Shown here one piece after another: positions 23,224-34,721 of a stretch of 64,000 nt of DNA. The translations under genes were made by a program, and so were the position numbers. The DNA is from Cutaneotrichosporon cavernicola. Lineage: Eukaryota > Basidiomycota > Tremellomycetes > Trichosporonales > Trichosporonaceae. The notes under the pieces are model-generated. The model was not told the origin of the DNA and made no database searches. It saw only the letters and a program-made list of their open reading frames with translations. How positions within the stretch are numbered: the stretch's first letter is position 1; the number at the start of each line of letters is the position of its first letter. The stretch spans positions 62,001 through 126,000 of the forward strand of contig NC_083396.1 of NCBI RefSeq assembly GCF_030864355.1, in the 5' to 3' direction.

Positions 23224-24757
23224 AACAAACGTGACAGGCAAGCAGGCAACGTTTGGATAAATGATGGCAAACGACACGTCCAAGTTGGCAGTTGTGTCCG
23301 ACTTCTGGAGGAGGCAGAGCTTAAACCTCACCAACAGCGGTTACCATAGCTGGAATCGTGTGGGGTGGTCCTGCGGGGTCGATTAGCGAAGAACTCGAGA
23401 GGAAGGAAAGAAAGGGAAGAGTGGGGGATATCTGAGCGGCAGGTTTGGGACCTGTGGACGCTAGCGGCCGGTCTAAATGGGGACCCAAAGGGACAAGGGG
23501 CCAGAGATGTGAGTTGAGTGCGACGAGGAGCAAGAGAAGCCAAGCCTACAAACCAGATTGTCTTTTTGGACGCGCTGATGGAGCTATGCGTCCAGCTCTT
23601 GTTTGCTCCCAGCTCTCTTGTTGGTGGGCCTTGATACCGCGTGGACGAGAAAGAGGTGCGCGCAAGGTGGCGTAGCGGAGAGTAATGAGAGGCACCCGGA
23701 TAGGCAGGCACGTTCAACGGCCTGTTTTGGCACTCTAGAGCCTCCCACGAGTTGGCTGAATGGGACCAAGTTGTGCAAGAGATCAAGGCTAGAGTGCGGT
23801 AGTGACGGTGACGATGGCTAAAGTTGTAGTTGAATGTGATGAGATGAGATGGGATGGGATGGGATGGGATGGGGAAGAGATTGTGCAAGTGGTTGTATGT
23901 TGATCTGTTAGTGTGATCAAAGGAACATTAGAGATCACCCATGACCTATGACTTAGGGAGTCGACCTCCCGAAACGAACAGGCTGCCCTCACCACGCACA
24001 CAGCGCACGCTGAGCATACTGTAACCTTGTTCTAATAAACAAAGGTAATAGATTAGTAAAGCTACAAACAATGACGTGGGGATGATTATAATAATGAATG
24101 GAATGGGACGGGAGTAGAAGTGAAAGTGAATAGGGAAAGGTACAATAGAGAGTCTGAAGAGGATTGCGTCATTGGTCACTGGCTATGAACTACTGCCCAC
24201 TTGAGACACAATACACACTTGTCAGGTGGCCCCCACTCCCTTAACCCTACTTGTACCCTCTGCCCTTGCACCTTGGTATCTAGCATTCAATAATCCATAC
24301 CCCCCCACCTCACCCCCAAGCTAATAGACAACATAGTACAGCCATCACACACTCACTCAACTACTCCGTCATCCCCTCCCCTCCCACCCATCCCCCACTT
24401 GGACTCACCCCATTCAAACCCCTACCTAACCCACCTTGCCTCGTCTCACACCCATCACCATCACCATCATCACTCTCACTACCTACCTTCCCCGCTCTCT
24501 TTCATCCATCATCCATCATCCATCAACCATCAACCTCAATCCATCATCCTTCCATCCTTCCATCCTCCTTGCCATTATCCCAGCCTTCCTCGCCACTCTT
24601 CCTTCCACTACATTCACCTCCACTTGTCATCAACCCCGGATCATCACTTGCCGCATCGCGTGTTCACTTAACCCCCTCGCACAGCCCCCACCATCCCCTC
24701 TTGCCCCCAGCCGCTTATCGCCTTCCTTCTCCTGTTTTCCCACCCAATTGACCGGCC
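23224..24757. promoter_or_regulatory. Long divergent intergenic region, KAR9-like / PKA-R
   Basis: About 1.5 kb separates two divergently transcribed genes. The left part has a GGGAT tandem array. The right 500 bp (about 24240-24750) is strongly pyrimidine-rich, with CCATCA and ATCC repeats, typical of fungal promoters with long 5' UTRs. No coding frame or structural RNA is convincing. Confidence 0.6.
23852..23874 (+). repeat. GGGAT tandem array, possible G-quadruplex
   Basis: Five GGG tracts are separated by AT, preceded by two GATGA units. Four or more G3 runs with two-base loops satisfy the usual quadruplex rule. It lies about 630 bp upstream of the KAR9-like start. Confidence 0.8.
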
Positions 24758-26421
24758 ATGTCGGGCGCCAGTGCTAGTCCCCAGTACCAGAACATTCTCA
24801 ACGACCTCAACAGGGACGTCGCTAGGCAGCAACCATCCGACCTTCTGCAGTTCTGCGCAGACTGGTTTCAGGACAAGCTGCGTGACGAGGTGAGTCAATC
24901 TTGCTCCTTGACGAAATGCAATGCTTCAACGAATACATCCAAGCTGACGTTGAAGCGCACATCCTCGAACCCAGGCGAGGTAGTCAACTTTGCCAAGGGC
25001 CCTGGAGAGACTTCTCCGCGTTCCGAACTCCTCGACCCTACTGACCGCGGATCTAACCGTGGTATTGGTGCTGCTGCCATGGGAGGTGCTGCACTCGGAG
25101 GGGGAGCGGCGGCTGCTGGTTTGTTTGCATCGTCATTCGGCGGCCACGATGTGCCGGACAGGGCCGCGAATGACTCATCGCCGTTCGGGGAGCCAACGGA
25201 CAAGAACTTTAATAGCAACTCGCCATTCGGCCCCAGCGCGCAGACCCCGTCGGCGCCTGTGGGCGTTCCTCGTCCCCCTTCCCCTGAGGACGAGGATGAA
25301 GAGGAGGACAGCGATGACGAGGCTCCTCCCATTCCGCAGTACGCTCTCGGCCGTCGTACCTCGGTGTCTGCCGAGTCACTGCAGCCGTCGCACCATTCGA
25401 AGAAGTATGACCCCGGAGCAAACGCATTCATCGAGGAGGAGGACGAGGATGACGAGTCAAGCGGAAACGCCATACCGACCTTCCCCAAGACTCCGGAGCA
25501 AATTGAGCGGATCCGTTTCGCCATCAAGGACAATTTCCTGTTCAAGAACCTCGATGAGGAGCAGGAGATGGACGTGCTCACAGCCATGCGCGAGGTCACC
25601 ATTCCCCCGAAAGAGACGATCATCCAACAGGGTGATGCGGGTGACTACTTCTACATTGTCGAGGACGGTGAACTTGAGGTCTTTGTCAAGAGGGACGGCC
25701 AGCCCATCGACTTTGCTGCTGGCGACTCTGAGGCACTCGGCAAGCGTGTGGTCGTCTACCACGAGGGCGCTTCTTTCGGTGAACTCGCTTTGATGCACAA
25801 GTACGTCACAAATGAACTGCTTAGCTAACAATAGCGCTCCTCGTGCGGCGACCATCGTCTCCACGACGCCTTGCACTCTGTGGGCCCTTGACCGTGTCTC
25901 GTTCCGCACCATTCTTTTAGACGTAAGTTGCGATAGGAGGAGCCCATGAGCTAACCAAACAGCACACCTCTCGCAGGCGCCGCGAATACGAGGCATTCCT
26001 CGCTGCTGTGCCCATTCTGGCGTCGCTCAAGCCCGGGGAGCGCGCAAAGATCGCCGACGTGCTCGAGTCTCGCTCGTTCGATGCTGGACAAGACATCATC
26101 CGCCACGGCGAGATGGGTGACGAGTTCTTCCTGATCGAGAGCGGTACCGCTGAGGCCATCAAGCTCATTGATGGCGTTGAGACCGTCGTCAAGAAGATGA
26201 GCAAGGGAGACTACTTCGGTGGTGAGTGGATCCGCCCGATGTACAATTCAGAGCTGACAATGACAGAGCTTGCCCTCCTCAACCGCCAAACCCGAGCCGC
26301 GACAGTTCGTGCGTCTGAGAAGATTCGGGTCGCGGCTCTGGGAGAGCAGGCGTTTACACGTCTCCTTGGTCCTGCCAAGGACATTATGGCGCGCACGGCT
26401 GGCGAGCGATACGGCTGGTAA
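24758..26421 (+). CDS. PKR1: cAMP-dependent protein kinase regulatory subunit (PKR1/BCY1)
   Basis: This protein inhibits the PKA catalytic subunit until cAMP binds. The N-terminal docking helix is [19 protein letters not shown]. An Ala/Gly-rich then acidic linker leads to the inhibitory pseudosubstrate-like site [11 protein letters not shown] near residue 200, where the Ser makes it a type II (phosphorylatable) R subunit. Two cyclic-nucleotide-binding domains follow. Site A has FGELALM, and after an intron PRAATIVS; site B has [16 protein letters not shown], the Arg being the phosphate-cassette residue. Introns fall at 24890-24955, about 25800-25835, about 25922-25965 and about 26221-26270. 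The first one is 66 nt and free of stops. PKA controls morphology, mating and capsule in related yeasts (family knowledge). Confidence 0.95.
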
Positions 26422-26720
26422 GGGTAGAATGTGAAAGAAGTCTTGTAGGAAAGCGTAAGAAGTGTCTTGGCTATATGGCTATTGAAATATTGATTGAAAT
26501 ATTTTGATTGATTGATTGTGAGCTGTGAGATTGTGTGAGAGAGTATCAGATCATATATCAGAGTAGGATGTCGTTATAAGGTACAGTGAGTTGTGATACG
26601 AATTTGTTCCCGTGTGGGGCCCAAAGTGCTTCTTGACAACATGACCTGGCAAGTGGACTGGATTGCCATCAGAGATGGAATCCATGGTTTCCATGACTCC
26701 ATCTCTCTCCGTCCAACATC
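26422..26720. other. Spacer between PKR1 and ARFRP1 genes
   Basis: 299 bp contain AT-rich GATTGAAATATT-like repeats near 26485-26515, probably the PKR1 3' UTR, then the promoter of the next gene. Confidence 0.5.
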
Positions 26721-27678
26721 ATGTACCACCTCTTCAAAGGCCTGCATACATACCTCACACGCAAGGATGAGTACTCGGTCGTCATCATTGGGCTAGACAA
26801 CGTGCGTGTCAAGCCGACGTGACTGACAGCAGGCGGGCAAGACGGTGCGAGCCCAAGGTCCATCTCGACAGAACTGACATCAGACGATGCTCGAACAGAT
26901 CAAGACCCTATACAACCCCACGCCCGGCATGCCGCCAGATAAGATTGGTCCGACAGTCGGACAGAACAGTGGGTCTAAGCAGCGCGTCCTCCACATGACA
27001 GCCGTGCTGTCACCGTAGAGCCAGCCCTCCTGCCGACTAACGGACGCTACGCCCTCGACGCCACTAACCCAAGTCGGCAAGATCTCGCTCCCCTCAACGA
27101 CGATGCACTTTTTTGATCTCGGCGGGCAGCGTGACATCCGCTCCATCTGGCCGCGATACTACGACGAGTGCCATGCCGTCGTTTTCGTCCTCGATGCCAG
27201 CGACCAAGCGCGCCTAAGCGAGACGTGGGAGGTATTTGGTGAGTCGCAAGCAGTAGCAATGACAGTGTGCGCATGGCGCGTATCTCGGAACAACCTGTCA
27301 TTCCGGCGCAATCCAAGACGCCAGACAGCTGACTCCAGACGAGGTCCTAAACTCTCCACGCCTACTCAACCTCCCCCTCCTCCTCCTTGCCAACAAGCAG
27401 GACAAGGACACGTCCCTCACCGTCGCCGAAGTCCGTGAATCTTTTGATGCATGGCAACGCGCGCGTCCTGAACGTGCAGCCGTCCCCGACAGCCCGCTCT
27501 CGGCTACAATCGAGCTTCCAGACGAGGACAAGGCTCAACGCATGGCCAGCCTCGATGTACTCGGCGGATCGGCACTGGAAGGGTATGTACATTGCGGGGG
27601 AGAGCTGACGGCAGTACGGGTGTGCGTGAGGCGATTGATTGGCTGTACATCCGCGTGCAAAACTCGCGGCAGGTGTGA
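26721..27678 (+). CDS. ARF-related small GTPase, ARFRP1/Arl3 type
   Basis: This is a Golgi-associated GTPase of the Arf family, needed at the trans-Golgi upstream of Arl1. The N-terminal MYHLFKGLHTYLTRKDEYSV is typical of ARFRP1. The G1 loop GLDNAGKT is built from three exons: 26721-26801, a 12-nt exon at 26833-26844 coding AGKT, and an exon starting at 26884. After an intron of about 110 nt come switch II (FDLGGQRDIRSIW), then VFVLDASD and NKQDK (guanine specificity). Another intron lies near 27240-27330, and one at 27583 restores the last exon (TGVREAIDWLYIRV). The stop at 27678 gives about 210 aa, normal for the family. An insertion after NKQDK (AWQRARPERAAV) is longer than in yeast Arl3. 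Confidence 0.92.
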
Positions 27679-30600
27679 GTGGCGCTCAGGCCAGTTTGGG
27701 GGGAAGAGGTTGACGACAGCGACGACGATGGCAGATTCTAGCTGGCTCAGGAAGCATAGGGATTTGTTAACCTCGTTAGACCCCGACATGTTCGCCCAAC
27801 AGTGGGCCGCTCGCACGCTATCATCACGAGAGATCATGTTGTACAGGGATGGATGGACTGCGCCTTGCTGCGTTCCGAGAGACTCGTCTTCTTCTTCGCG
27901 GGATCACTTACTCATCGTAGTCGGGGCTTGGAAGTCAGAGCAACTGAAGAGCTTGAGGACGGCACCAAGCGCCGCCGGTCGAGCACTCTCCGGTCGTCCT
28001 CTCCTTATCTCTTTCTCCCCCCGTTAGGCTCTCAGGATGCAGATCTGTATCGAGTTCCGCCACTCCTACCTTGCCAGGGACTGAGCCGCTGTTGTTGAAT
28101 TGACTCGTAGGCGGCGTGCGTGCTCCAGCTGACGGTCGTAGTTATCGCCTCCTGCACTCCCTCCATAGCCCTCTACCTGCCCTTCAGGAGCCACCACATT
28201 CACGCATACCCCTCTTTGATTGTCACAGGTTAGTACATGTAGGACATACCGTTCAATGGCTGATGCTCGACGTTTGAATTCTCAGGAGATTGTACCCCGT
28301 CGATTCCACTAAACGATCAAGCGCAAAGCTGGTTTTGTGCGACAGTGTGGAATCAGGAAGAGTTGGACGTACGCCCGAGGCAATCGCTGTTCGCCCCCAC
28401 AACAACGGTGGCGTTCTTCGAATGTCACAGATAAGCACACGCCTAAAAGGACCAAGAGGAGTGATTCTTCAGAGGTGTTGAGTTACAGCTGTATGCTTCA
28501 TGAATGTGATGGCTGTAGTCGACGTCGAGATCTTGCCCCTAGTAGCAGAATCTGCCAGGTCGTCGCTTACAATTAGTTCCAATTACGTCTTGATTAAGAA
28601 CGCCAACAAGGCGCATCTAACTGACTAGTACCCCATCTCCTTCGGTATCGGAAAGAGGAACAAACCACCTCATTGCCCGTCAGCAGTCCGCTCCGTAAAA
28701 GGTCTTCCAGAAGTATACGCCTGCCACACTCACCTTGATCTGATAGCGACGTAACAATTTTTGTCGCCTTCTTGCTCTATCGATCTCTCGCTAAAGACCC
28801 GATCCGGCACCTACGACGTGACCTGTGAGGAAAGACTAAAGAGCCGAATGAGGAAAGGCCGCAGACCCCGGTGTCCAAACGCCGACCCGTCGCGGCCCAA
28901 ACTATTGCTGTTGGAGAGCCCCGAGTTATGGGACAAAAATGCTGTCCCATCCTGTAATGGCACGCCACAGTGTAAAATGAGTGATGTGGCCAAGCAATTT
29001 TCAAGGACTGGTGGCGATCCATGACGCCGCTCCTTGGTCGCACTGCTATACGAGGTGAGTGAGGCTAGATGTGAACTGGTGACAAAGTAGCTCCACTCTT
29101 CCCTCCTCAGAATGAGTGTCTGTGATCAGCGAAGCTTCCTACTTTTGTGGCGCCACACTCAGAAGATGGCCTCAAACGTCTCCGCCCACAGCAGAAGCGG
29201 TCCTGGTATATTTTGAGGGCGATATGAAATGCCCGTTCACGGCTATTTCTTGCACCCTTTGTATCGTCACCGGCCATGTGACCCTCTCAAGCTGACGGCG
29301 CTCGCCGCCTGTCATATTGCACTAAACATGTAGACCTCGGCGGTCTACTCCGACAACGCAGTGCCAAGACATTCAAAACTTACTGTGCAACAGTCTCCAC
29401 TCCGATCTGGACGGAGGTTCAACCTCACAGGTGGAGCTCCCATCAGACCCTTCGATCAATGTGCTGAACGTGAAACGGGGCGAACTTTTGAACCGAAGGG
29501 GATATATGAATGAAGCCTGTAAAGCCACAACAACGTTTCAGTGATCGGCGGACGATCGTAATGATCCTTACGATCCTTGGCCTTGAGCCTCACAACGTAA
29601 AACTTATCACAACCCAATAACCTGAACAACCCAACAACCTCCTGCTCTGCCACACACTGTACACAAAGTGTCACATGTAGCAGTGTGACAAGCAGTAACT
29701 GTCCCACCGACCCCTACACAATATTTTCTGGCCTGACGACAACGGGACTCTATGCCGGCAGACTGTGCCATACAACCACGTAATCGCTTGCGGAATACGA
29801 GTGATTCCGTACGTTTCCGCTTGCCGAGATTGTGCCCGGTAAGCTAGTTAGCCTCACGCATCATGGACTCCGGCGGTTAGGTTCAGTTCCAGCTGCACAC
29901 AGGATCCTTCGGCCACGGAGTTCAGAGAGAAGCCGAGGTGCACTGGTTAACATGTGACACCATTTCATTGTACTGCAGCACGGGCAGCACTCTCCCCCAC
30001 TTGTTGTCAGGCGGAGTCAGGGCGCCTCTCCGTCCCATCCCCCACCCCTCTCGTAACCACCCACATTCATTTGTCACGTGAGATTCTTGGGTCTCCTCTC
30101 TGTCTGTATCCATGTCAGTTATGAGCGCAATGCCTTTGGTCGCCACCAAAGTTCACACTTCATGGTGTGACACGCTCGAGGTACCTACAGGAACACGATA
30201 AGTATGCAAGCATTATCCCGGGCATGGCTCTGGACCAAATGCCCTGCCTGTCATGCTACATGTGGCAACCAGTTGCCTGACCCGGCACGGTACCTTGAAC
30301 CGTCGTTGTGTTCGTGTTAATGATGTTGGCCGCTGAGTCTGTCCGCCTGAGCGCTGAGGAATGCAATTGCGGCCATGGTCGTTTGGTCCAAGCCATGGAA
30401 CGAGGGCGATCATCTTGACGCGTGCTTGGCTTGCTTGAGCCGAATGCGCAACCCTTGTTCCTATCCCGTCGCCCGAGATGGAGACCGATGCACAGCTACT
30501 GTAGCATACAGATCCACTCGAGCCATCTCCGAGATGGAGAAACAGCTTGTCCAGGCATGTGGCGACGATCGGTTGGAATGCACCCCATCTTCTGTAGACG

Positions 30601-33600
30601 CCTTGACTTTTGAGGGGCAAGAAGCTTGCAGTAAGCCTCTTAAGAATCTTACATGTACTCCCCCGCCGAGGGTAGACGTAACTCGGCCTGCGGCTGAAAC
30701 ACTCGCCGGGATCGTCAGTCACATGTGAATGGCTGCACGTGCGCCCGCCACATACCCACTTCCAGCGGTGCGGCATTGCAAAAGTGAGCGGCAGCGTTGA
30801 GCCCTGCTTCCACCTGTTTCGAGTTGCCGTCACCAACAGTGACAGAACCTGTGCCCTCCTCCCACGGCCCCAGCCGATCGTCTCGCGACCGTTTGGTAAA
30901 CCCGGATGATGTACAGGTACCGGCGGCCGTACAGACCTGACGGCCAGACGGCATGAGTGGAGCTGCTCCCTGACCCGTATAGCCTCAACAGGCCAATGGA
31001 GACGAGTCGTGTTTGGGGCATCGTTATTTCAAAGTCGCCTGTCGCTGCGTGGTCAGCTTGCTACTGTTGAAAGAATGGCAAGGTCGTACTTAGGGTAACT
31101 TGATCCTGCCGATCAGACATGCAAACTCTAGAATTATCCGTTCCACGATTCTGGATTTCACGTTCAAAACAACCAATTTACAAACCCCGATTACCATCTT
31201 TATATTAGAATGATTCTACACAAAGGTTAGGTTGACTTGTTCCCACTATTTATTATACCCATCTCATTCTTGCCAACAACAACTCTCCCTTTGCGTACTT
31301 GAGTGAAGCGTTACTTTTGATCCTTCCCCCTACCCCCCACCTACCTTTCCTAACCCCCACCTCGGTCATACGCCCCTTTAACCGTCGAAGAGCTATACGA
31401 CATCTAGGTGCCCCACGCTCCGACCTCACCATCTGACCCCTTTGAGCGCTGTAATGTGTAAGTCTGTCTTGGTCACACACACGAGACAAAGATACAAGGA
31501 TTTAAAGACCGCCTTGCTCACCACATTCCGTTCTCGCCTTTAAACCCTTCTTCCTTGTTCCCGGGTTGCCCTCTCTCGTTAGCTCATGAGCTCATTAGGA
31601 CAATCATCGACTAGCCTCTCCACGCTCTGCGCCACTCTACCCACCAGCGGCCACCAGTGCCTCGGCGTCTCCACGTCGTTCTCAAGCCGAGTATCCACAG
31701 TCTCATCTCAACGACACCCGAGTTACCAGAGGCGTTACTCTCGCCAGCACCTTCCTCCGCTTGGCTGTTAACAAACGAGTGACGACGAACCTGGTCCGCT
31801 TTGGTTGTCAAGTCTGCATACTGTACAACTTACCATTGTCCGGCTGTTGCCCTTAATCAATAGGCCAGCCGCGGAGGATTCTTAGGACCACGACATACAC
31901 CTACCTACCTCTCCCCGGATCCATACGGCGCCACTTGTACCTCATTCTGCCACCCCGTCACCAGGGCACTCTTGTACCTGTAGTCCCGGTGACCGCGCTA
32001 GTGGACCGTCCACACCCAATCTAAGCGTAGAAGATCGTCTGATCTGACAACCGCGCCGGGGCCACAGACTTGCTCGATACCGTTGTCGACCAGTCAAGCT
32101 CATTCAGAGGTATCAACCGCATCGTATCCACCGCATCGCCCCGCACTTGGTGTACCGCATTTACCGACCTCTGGACCGAGCAGCGCGGGAGCACGGGAAC
32201 CGGACGCTGTGCCTCGTGCGCCAAAAGGATTAGCGTCGCGTCCTCTGATCCACTGGTTGCTTCGGTTACCAGCGCACCCAAGTACCAGTACAAGTCCAGG
32301 TCACACTCTCATTCACCGGCGTCTTTTGTGACGCCATTGTCGGGCAGGACCAAATACCGTCACGGCCCAAAGGTCATCGGGTCTCCACCCTGGGGCGTCT
32401 GCAGGAAACCTCGAAACCCCAGCCCTCAAGGTCTCTGACAGCACTCCGACACAACAACGTCACTCACCGCACCCAAGCCAAGGGCTTTGAAGAAACAAAC
32501 TCTTCACTCCAGACACCGTACCGCCTGACCCTCGTCGCACGTGCAACACAGGGTTCTTCCGTGCTTGGAATCTTCAACGCAACCGTCAAACTTTGGGTGA
32601 GTTACTCGTTCCTAGCCAGCCAGGCAGACTTCTGCGCCCTGGTGCCCGTTGGCAGCGCTGTTTCAGCAAATATGGTGCCATTCCTCCCTTCAACCACCTC
32701 CGTCCCTCACGCCCCATCTCCAGCCACGCCTGAAGGTTATGTTGATGGCGGGCTTGCGTCAGCACGCCCCCGATCAGTGCTACCCAATGGGTGACCTCAT
32801 TCCTGCTCTCGGGACGCAATGCCTGCAAAACTCATATGCTTGGCTGACTACGTCTCCTGAGTCTGAATGCCCGAGGCTCCTCCTGACCCCTTCATCTTCA
32901 CCTTGTGGTCCGAAGTTTCAAAGACGACATGCTGCCCCACACTAGTGTGCACCCGTGCTGTGCCGTGGCCCTTGGGTTCTGCGACTCCTGACTGTGCGAC
33001 GAGAGGTAGGGTGAGGCAAGGGAGGACGCTGCTTAAGGTTTGAGAACCTGTCAACTGGCTACTTAATTTAGGATGGCGAGGGTTCCCCTCCATCCTGCAT
33101 GGTCTTTAGGGGTTCAGGTTACTCAAGAGAAGCTTGTTCCACTCTGGTCCCGCTGGAGTAGGTAGTCCTCCCGGCCCGGCAGCCGGCAGACTAAAGAAGT
33201 GTTACGCACTCCTTTTAGACGGCGGAAGGAGACCGCTCGCTCTATGGCAAATGGCCATTATGGCCATTACGCCCTGCGCGTCTGGAGGTGCAAGCACAGT
33301 GACACGGGCCGTGAGGAGCGGTAACGTCAACCTCGGACTGCTCGGCTATTGCTCTTGTGCGAAACAGCGAGATTGAGAGTATCAAACGTGTGATCTACAC
33401 GGCTGTTTGATGAACTGGTCGATCCTTGGATTCCAGACCGGTTCTGCTCCTCGCGCATGCCCCGGGGGTGCATTGCTCCCGAGCCTCGGCAACGGGTCTT
33501 CCGACAAGCCGAGGGCTGGGGTGGTGAGGGGAGAAGAGGCAGGTCGGGTTGGAGAGCCTTTGGTCATGTATGAGGGGGAGACGGTATCGGCATTCGGTCA

Positions 33601-34721
33601 GAGGGATTGAAGGTGAAACTTGACGGCATCGAACTTGACCGCTGTCATGTGTGTGTGTGTGGCATGCGCCATCATGTAGGCCAACCTGAGGCCAGAGACG
33701 GCACAAGAGCTGAGCCTCACGGCTTACCGAGTCTACTACAGGGGCTGATGAGGCTCCTGGGGCCCCTGGGACTCCTGGGGCCTTAGGGTACTTTAGGTCA
33801 AAGAAGGGAGGAGGAGGAGGTGGAGGAGGAGAAGGAGAACGAGTAAAAAGAGTTACAGTGCCACCTTTTTGAAGAGTGCCTGGATGTTTGAATCACGTCA
33901 ACGCTCATCACTTTCAGGGATCATAAATGATAACCCCTGAGTTTGGACAACCAAGATTAACCATCCCTGGTTTTGGTCTTGGTTGATGCCTCCTCAGTAA
34001 CCGCCCAAGGTCTACAGTCCAAAGTTCATGTGGTCTTTGATCATTACCACAGCTTGTGGACCTTATGGACCTTCTGGAGACGCGCGCAACTCTTACTTCT
34101 CAGCCTCCCCATGCTCACGCTCCATCCTCTTCTCGACGTCCACGCACCCACACATCTTGAAACCTCTCGCTCCCTCTGTCTCCGCTCCTTTTGTCTCTCT
34201 CTCTCTCATTCTCCCTCTCCTATCGTCAGTGAAGCTGGCTCTTCGCGCTGGCTAGCCATCCGCATGACCGACACCCCCTGCTCTCTGCCGGCAACCCTCG
34301 GTACCCTGCCTTTCATCCTTGGTTCCGACCCTGGCCCACTTCTTACCGACAAGTTCTGAGCGACGCTGCTGCTCTTTGCACGATTCCAATCCATGTCCGA
34401 GTTCGGAGCTGCTGCCTATTCCTTTACGACGGATCCCACCTATCCATGACTTGTACCCTACCTCCCCTCTACCCGAAATCCCTCCTATTCGCTCGTGGTA
34501 TGCTGACCTTTGCCTCGACGTCGGTCTCTCCGCTTTGCCACTTCGCAGACCCAACACAACCTTAACTGTCTGATCTGTTCCTTGTTCGTCGCCTCTTCAT
34601 TTCAGCATTCAACTCTTCATCACACAATTTCTGAAACGACCACCAACCATAACCGCGGAGCGGCCCGGGCATCCAGCCCGCCGGCCCTCACCTGACGCAC
34701 CTTACCATAACCGTCACCCTC
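27679..34721. other. 7-kb region without recognisable genes, upstream of the velvet gene
   Basis: I see no convincing gene on either strand. The longest frames (for example minus 30213-30836, plus 30375-30728, plus 32070-32438) have unbiased amino-acid content, many Cys, His and Arg, no family motif, and do not extend through GT-AG introns. By eye the base composition is less GC-rich than the genes around it, especially near 31080-31300. Small features include a GTGTGT run at 33648-33660, GGAGGA purine tracts near 33808-33840 and CT-rich tracts near 34190-34220. No tRNA, rRNA, LTR pair or transposase remnant was recognised. The last 1-3 kb probably hold the promoter and 5' UTR of the velvet gene. 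The rest may be non-coding transcript, degraded element or other intergenic sequence. Confidence 0.55.
33949..33984. repeat. Imperfect inverted repeat (hairpin)
   Basis: AACCAAGATTAACCA (33949-33963) is followed after four bases by TGGTTTTGGTCTTGGTT (33968-33984), which is its reverse complement apart from two extra bases. It could form a stem in DNA or RNA. Function is unknown. Confidence 0.6.

Noticed and set aside
23328..23888. 186-aa minus-strand frame upstream of the KAR9-like gene
   Set aside because: Low-complexity translation of the GGGAT and neighbouring repeats with no similarity; treated as intergenic, though a leader exon there is possible.
29330..29348. Perfect 7-bp hairpin GTAGACC...GGTCTAC
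   Set aside because: Short palindromes of this size are expected by chance in 7 kb, and no gene end or terminator role is suggested.
30213..30836. 207-aa minus-strand frame in the gene-free block
   Set aside because: No motif, random-looking composition, no splice partners, and it overlaps an equally poor frame on the other strand.
27679..34721. Centromere or LTR retrotransposon remnant
   Set aside because: No paired LTRs, reverse transcriptase, integrase or transposase motifs were visible; a neutral description is kept.
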